64,000 bases of DNA, from NCBI GenBank assembly GCA_037191015.1, contig JBBCKD010000014.1:186001-250000 (forward strand), in the 5' to 3' direction. The position numbers and the translations under genes were made by a program. The notes beneath the pieces were generated by a model. It did no database searches. It had not been told where the DNA came from and saw only the letters and a program-made list of their open reading frames with translations. This DNA comes from Ravibacter sp037191015 (lineage in GTDB: Bacteria; Bacteroidota; Bacteroidia; Cytophagales; Spirosomataceae). Every line of letters begins with the position of its first letter. Position 1 is the first letter of the stretch. Below, one piece after another: positions 61,606-64,000 of this stretch.

Positions 61606-62196
61606 TTAAATATATAGTTTATGGCCGATAATGGTTACTTTCCCCTCCTTGCTCATCCGGAGCAGCGTTCTTATGACTGTCTCCACTCTCAGGCCGGTAA
61701 AACCTGCTATTTCCTGCCGGGTATAAGGCACTTTCCTTTTTTCCTTATTACCCGAAGCCGGTACGGCTTTATTCAAAAAAGCAATGATCTTCTCTTCCGG
61801 CGTCTGATTCACCCATATCTGCACCGACGATGCCTTCTGGTATATCCGTTCCGCGAATTTGTAGAGAAGCTCCGTGACTGCTTCGGGGTAGTCTTCCAGT
61901 ATATTCAGAAACCTTTCTTTAGTAATTCGTATGATAACGCATTTTTTATTGGCCTGCGCAGTGCTCGGATAAGATTTCCCCAAAAGCAAAGGCGGCTCGC
62001 CAAAACTTTCCCCGGCGCTGAAGATCCCCTGTATCAGATCTTTTCCATCATGGTTGGATGAGAACATCTTCACTTCGCCCTCTACTACCTGGTAGAAGAA
62101 GTTGGGTGTTCCGCCCTCCCAGAAAATGATAGCTCCTTTTTCGAATTTCCTGGCGATGCCACCGTAAGCAATGAGGATATTATAATCTATCTGCAT
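61606..62196 (-). CDS. Crp/Fnr-family transcriptional regulator
   Basis: 196 residues. The cyclic-nucleotide-like sensing domain shows KFEKGAIIFWEGG...FYQVVEGEVKMFSSNHDGKDLIQGIFSAGESFGEPPLLLG. The C-terminal winged helix contains YTRQEIAGFTGLRVETVIRTLLRM, whose E-T-V-x-R recognition helix is that of proteins reading TGA half-sites. There is no N-terminal Cys cluster (only one Cys), so it is not an Fe-S FNR; haem/NO sensing of the DNR type is possible. Neighbours (RIC, truncated haemoglobin, nos operon) suggest it responds to N-oxides or low oxygen. Confidence 0.9.
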   Translation of the reverse strand: MQIDYNILIAYGGIARKFEKGAIIFWEGGTPNFFYQVVEGEVKMFSSNHDGKDLIQGIFSAGESFGEPPLLLGKSYPSTAQANKKCVIIRITKERFLNILEDYPEAVTELLYKFAERIYQKASSVQIWVNQTPEEKIIAFLNKAVPASGNKEKRKVPYTRQEIAGFTGLRVETVIRTLLRMSKEGKVTIIGHKLYI

Positions 62197-62207
62197 CGGC
62201 TAAAAAC

Positions 62208-62225
62208 GTTTCATACAGCTGAAAC
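62208..62225. repeat. GTTTCA-N6-TGAAAC inverted repeat upstream of the regulator gene
   Basis: GTTTCA (62208-62213) and TGAAAC (62220-62225) are perfect arms around TACAGC, ending 12 bases before the regulator start (62196). The half-sites have the opposite polarity to Crp/Fnr sites, so this is more likely a small hairpin in the leader than an autoregulatory site of that family. Confidence 0.4.
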
Positions 62226-62238
62226 CCGGCCCGGATCT

Positions 62239-62961
62239 TTAACTGCTGCGGCTTTCAAGTGCTATAGCTCCCGGGAAGAGTATGTTGTTTTCGAGATGAA
62301 TATGCTTATGTAAATCTTCCTCAAACTCTTTAAGCATGGCAAAAGTGACCCGGTAGGTCCCGCATGCATCTGCAGGCGGTGTATAGCTGTCTGTCAGCCC
62401 GGCTATTTTTCTGAAACGCTCCCCTTCGGCTTCATGTTCGTGCTCCATCATACGGATAGGGTTGCCTACGGATCCGAAAGGAGGTCTTTCCGCTTCTTCT
62501 CCGCGCCATCCCGCCCCCGCGAGCTCGCTAATATACGGAAAAAGGATCATTTCTTCCTTCTCCATATGGTGTTCAAGCGCATCGGAGCACTCTGTAAACA
62601 ACCGGTTTATCTCGAACAGCTCCGGGTGGTTAGCGCCGTGTACGTGGCATAGCTTATGAAGGAACTGGCGCAGCACCGGTGATTTTTCCGCCACGTACCG
62701 GTGATGCGTTTTCACGATGTAGTCTACCAGCAGATCAAGCGGCCACGACTTGAAATCGATCTGGTTATCGGCTTTGACAGCCAGAACGGCTCCGAGTTCG
62801 GCAGTCAGGGCATTGGTATTGATGTTTTTCGTCTCACAGACTTCGCGAACGGTCTTATGCCCGCCGCAGCAAAAATCCATGTTGTTTTTTGAAAATACTG
62901 CCGCAGTCCGGAAGTCCTGGGCTACTATTTCTCCGATGGTTTTTTCAAGCAAGGTTTCCAT
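62239..62961 (-). CDS. ric: RIC-family di-iron protein for iron-sulphur cluster repair (ScdA/YtfE-like)
   Basis: 240 residues. The N-terminal ScdA_N domain carries IVAQDFRTAAVFSKNNMDFCCGGHKTV with the family's CCGG motif. The hemerythrin-like domain has its His/Glu ligands in KTHHRYVAEK, HVHGANHPELFEI, HHMEKEEMILFPY, EHEHEAEGE and HKHIHLENNILFP. Such proteins repair Fe-S clusters damaged by NO or oxidants. Same strand and context as the regulator and truncated haemoglobin genes. Start ATG 62961 matches the family N-terminus. Confidence 0.94.
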   Translation of the reverse strand: METLLEKTIGEIVAQDFRTAAVFSKNNMDFCCGGHKTVREVCETKNINTNALTAELGAVLAVKADNQIDFKSWPLDLLVDYIVKTHHRYVAEKSPVLRQFLHKLCHVHGANHPELFEINRLFTECSDALEHHMEKEEMILFPYISELAGAGWRGEEAERPPFGSVGNPIRMMEHEHEAEGERFRKIAGLTDSYTPPADACGTYRVTFAMLKEFEEDLHKHIHLENNILFPGAIALESRSS

Positions 62962-63050
62962 TATTATACTTATTTAATGCTCAACTAACTTATTTACAAC
63001 TACATAACTGACTTTACAAATCTTTATCCGTTCTACGGCCGGTCGCCTTC

Positions 63051-63446
63051 TCACTTCAAAGGCGTCGCCTCATTGTTCCGGTAATACTCTATTTTCGAGA
63101 GAAACATGGAAGCCATCCTTTGTCCGCGCCATTTGGCTTCATGGGCTTTTTCTCCATCAAAAAAGCGGTCGACCGTATGAAACCAGAGGGCAAGCCAATG
63201 CTCGAAATGCTTATGCCCGAGCGGCATCGATGCATGAGGGAGAAAAGGGCTGCCCGAATATGTATGCTCTTCCAGCAGGACCGTCTGCCAGAAACGGTAC
63301 ATTTTTTCCAGGTGAGCAGGCCACCGGTCCTTTATGACTCCGATGAAAATCGGGCCGATCAGCGGATCCAGCTTCACGCTGCCGTAAAAGTTATCTACCA
63401 GCAGCCTGATGTCTTCTATGGTTTCTATATCTTTTCTATCGCTCAT
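63051..63446 (-). CDS. Group III truncated haemoglobin (second copy)
   Basis: 131 residues. DIRLLVDNFYGSVKLDPLIGPIFIGVIKDRWPAHLEKMYRFWQTVLL and HFEHWLALWFHTVDRFFDG show the group III pattern with the proximal His in the HTVD helix. The N-terminus differs from the copy at 59979-60359, so the two are not a recent duplication. It directly follows the small membrane protein gene (12-base gap) in what looks like a respiratory N-oxide operon entering from the right. Confidence 0.9.
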   Translation of the reverse strand: MSDRKDIETIEDIRLLVDNFYGSVKLDPLIGPIFIGVIKDRWPAHLEKMYRFWQTVLLEEHTYSGSPFLPHASMPLGHKHFEHWLALWFHTVDRFFDGEKAHEAKWRGQRMASMFLSKIEYYRNNEATPLK

Positions 63447-63458
63447 TGCAAGTAATTT

Positions 63459-63863
63459 TCAGGGGTGAAAAAAGTATCTGAAGAGATAATACATGGCCCA
63501 TCCGGTAAACCCGATGATCAGGATCCAGACCCAGGCCGGAATACTCTGCGGCGTTTCGCTGCCTTCGATAAGGAACTCTCTCTGGTTGCCTTTACCATAG
63601 GCATTGATCATCAGGGGCAGCACGCCGTCGACTACCGCATTTTCCGCGATTCCTTCCACGGCAATCGCAGGCCCGTTGCGTACCACAAACGGTATTTTGC
63701 GGATTCCCTCTTTTCCTGAAGGATCTTTGCTCACTATCCTGAGCGTATGCTCCCCATCGGTCAGTTTGCGGGTGTCCAGCTCGAAGCTTACCGGCGACGT
63801 TAATTCCGCAATCGGTCTGCTTTCTTCGTCGATAAAAATGAAAACGGTGCTTTTATCAGTCAT
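63459..63863 (-). CDS. Small protein with Ig-like domain and C-terminal membrane anchor
   Basis: 134 residues. No N-terminal signal. Residues about 15-75 form a short Ig-like beta domain (FELDTRKLTDGEHTLRIVSKDPSG...RKIPFVVRNG). One transmembrane helix near residues 110-128 (IPAWVWILIIGFTGWAMYYL) anchors the C-terminus. No named family recognised. It sits one base after the stop of the next upstream protein and just before the truncated haemoglobin, so it is cotranscribed. A link to a respiratory complex encoded beyond the window edge is inferred only from context. Confidence 0.7.
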   Translation of the reverse strand: MTDKSTVFIFIDEESRPIAELTSPVSFELDTRKLTDGEHTLRIVSKDPSGKEGIRKIPFVVRNGPAIAVEGIAENAVVDGVLPLMINAYGKGNQREFLIEGSETPQSIPAWVWILIIGFTGWAMYYLFRYFFHP

Positions 63864-63864
63864 C

Positions 63865-64000
63865 TCACTGGTCGCTTAATATCATTCGCTTGATGTGTTT
63901 TCCTGAGGCCTCCCCGGGCCTTATAAGCCATTTAACCGTAAAAAACAGGGTGAGGGCCACAATGACGGCTATCACTCCGACGATCAGGTAATCCCAGCGG
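63865..64000 (-). CDS. Single-helix membrane protein, N-terminus outside window
   Basis: An open minus-strand frame enters from the right edge and stops at TGA 63865-63867, one base before the ATG of the Ig-like membrane protein. The visible 44 residues begin RWDYLIVGVIAVIVALTLFF, a membrane helix, followed by a charged tail ending KRMILSDQ. Length and layout resemble small CcoQ-like or accessory subunits, but the family cannot be named. Confidence 0.6.
   Translation of the reverse strand, partial: RWDYLIVGVIAVIVALTLFFTVKWLIRPGEASGKHIKRMILSDQ

Noticed and set aside
62208..62225. GTTTCA-N6-TGAAAC as an autoregulatory Crp/Fnr site
   Set aside because: Half-site polarity is TCA-N6-TGA, opposite to that family, and it is only 12 bases from the start codon.
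1..64000. CRISPR arrays, rRNA and tRNA genes
   Set aside because: No regularly spaced direct repeats and no cloverleaf-like or rRNA segment was noticed; a covariance-model scan would be the decisive test.

Overview
The window comes from a member of the Bacteroidota, probably an environmental cytophagal or sphingobacterial lineage. The evidence is a SusC/SusD pair with an ECF sigma factor and a FecR anti-sigma factor, a hybrid two-component system of the HTCS type, a protein with a type IX secretion (T9SS) C-terminal domain, and a clade II (Sec-exported) nitrous oxide reductase. The genus cannot be fixed from the sequence alone. I saw no tRNA, rRNA or CRISPR array. Functions are read from motifs, not from database searches.

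Left part (1-6733): a truncated membrane-anchored protein; a translationally coupled pair of NAD-dependent oxidoreductases (Gfo/Idh/MocA and a 3-hydroxyacyl-CoA dehydrogenase-like protein); and a large T9SS-secreted surface protein.

7236-31574: a nutrient-utilisation locus. A 1336-residue HTCS sensor/regulator converges on a long minus-strand series. In transcription order this is a tandem esterase-like hydrolase, ECF sigma factor, FecR, STN-containing SusC, SusD, a Tat-exported neutral-ceramidase-fold protein, a large PVC-type c-cytochrome/dehydrogenase, three more ceramidase-fold paralogs, and a DUF1080 (3-keto-glycoside hydrolase-like) protein. The ceramidase-fold proteins keep the metal-site motifs, but the usual nucleophile serine is Asn in three and Thr in one. 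The true substrate is therefore open, and this is the best candidate here for an undescribed catabolic system.

31728-34650: an APC-family permease, a ParDE toxin-antitoxin pair and an AraC regulator.

34772-51239: a Wzx/Wzy-type exopolysaccharide or O-antigen locus. It holds an export protein, a chain-length regulator, flippase, polymerase, four glycosyltransferases, an epimerase and an acetyltransferase on the minus strand, plus an outer-membrane Wzi protein on the plus strand. The flippase-to-glycosyltransferase core is conspicuously AT-rich, and a decayed IS256-type transposase fragment lies at the downstream end. No initiating phosphoglycosyl transferase is in the window. aspS follows at 51427-53190.

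53433-64000: nitrogen-oxide respiration and defence. A plus-strand operon encodes a lipoprotein cytochrome c, NosZ, a fused four-helix membrane domain plus NosL, NosD, NosF, NosY and a truncated haemoglobin. A minus-strand group encodes a histidine-rich membrane protein, a Crp/Fnr regulator, a RIC-type di-iron repair protein, a second truncated haemoglobin and small membrane proteins. A near-perfect TGA-N6-TCA palindrome ahead of the nos operon is a good candidate site for a Crp/Fnr-family regulator, plausibly the one encoded here.
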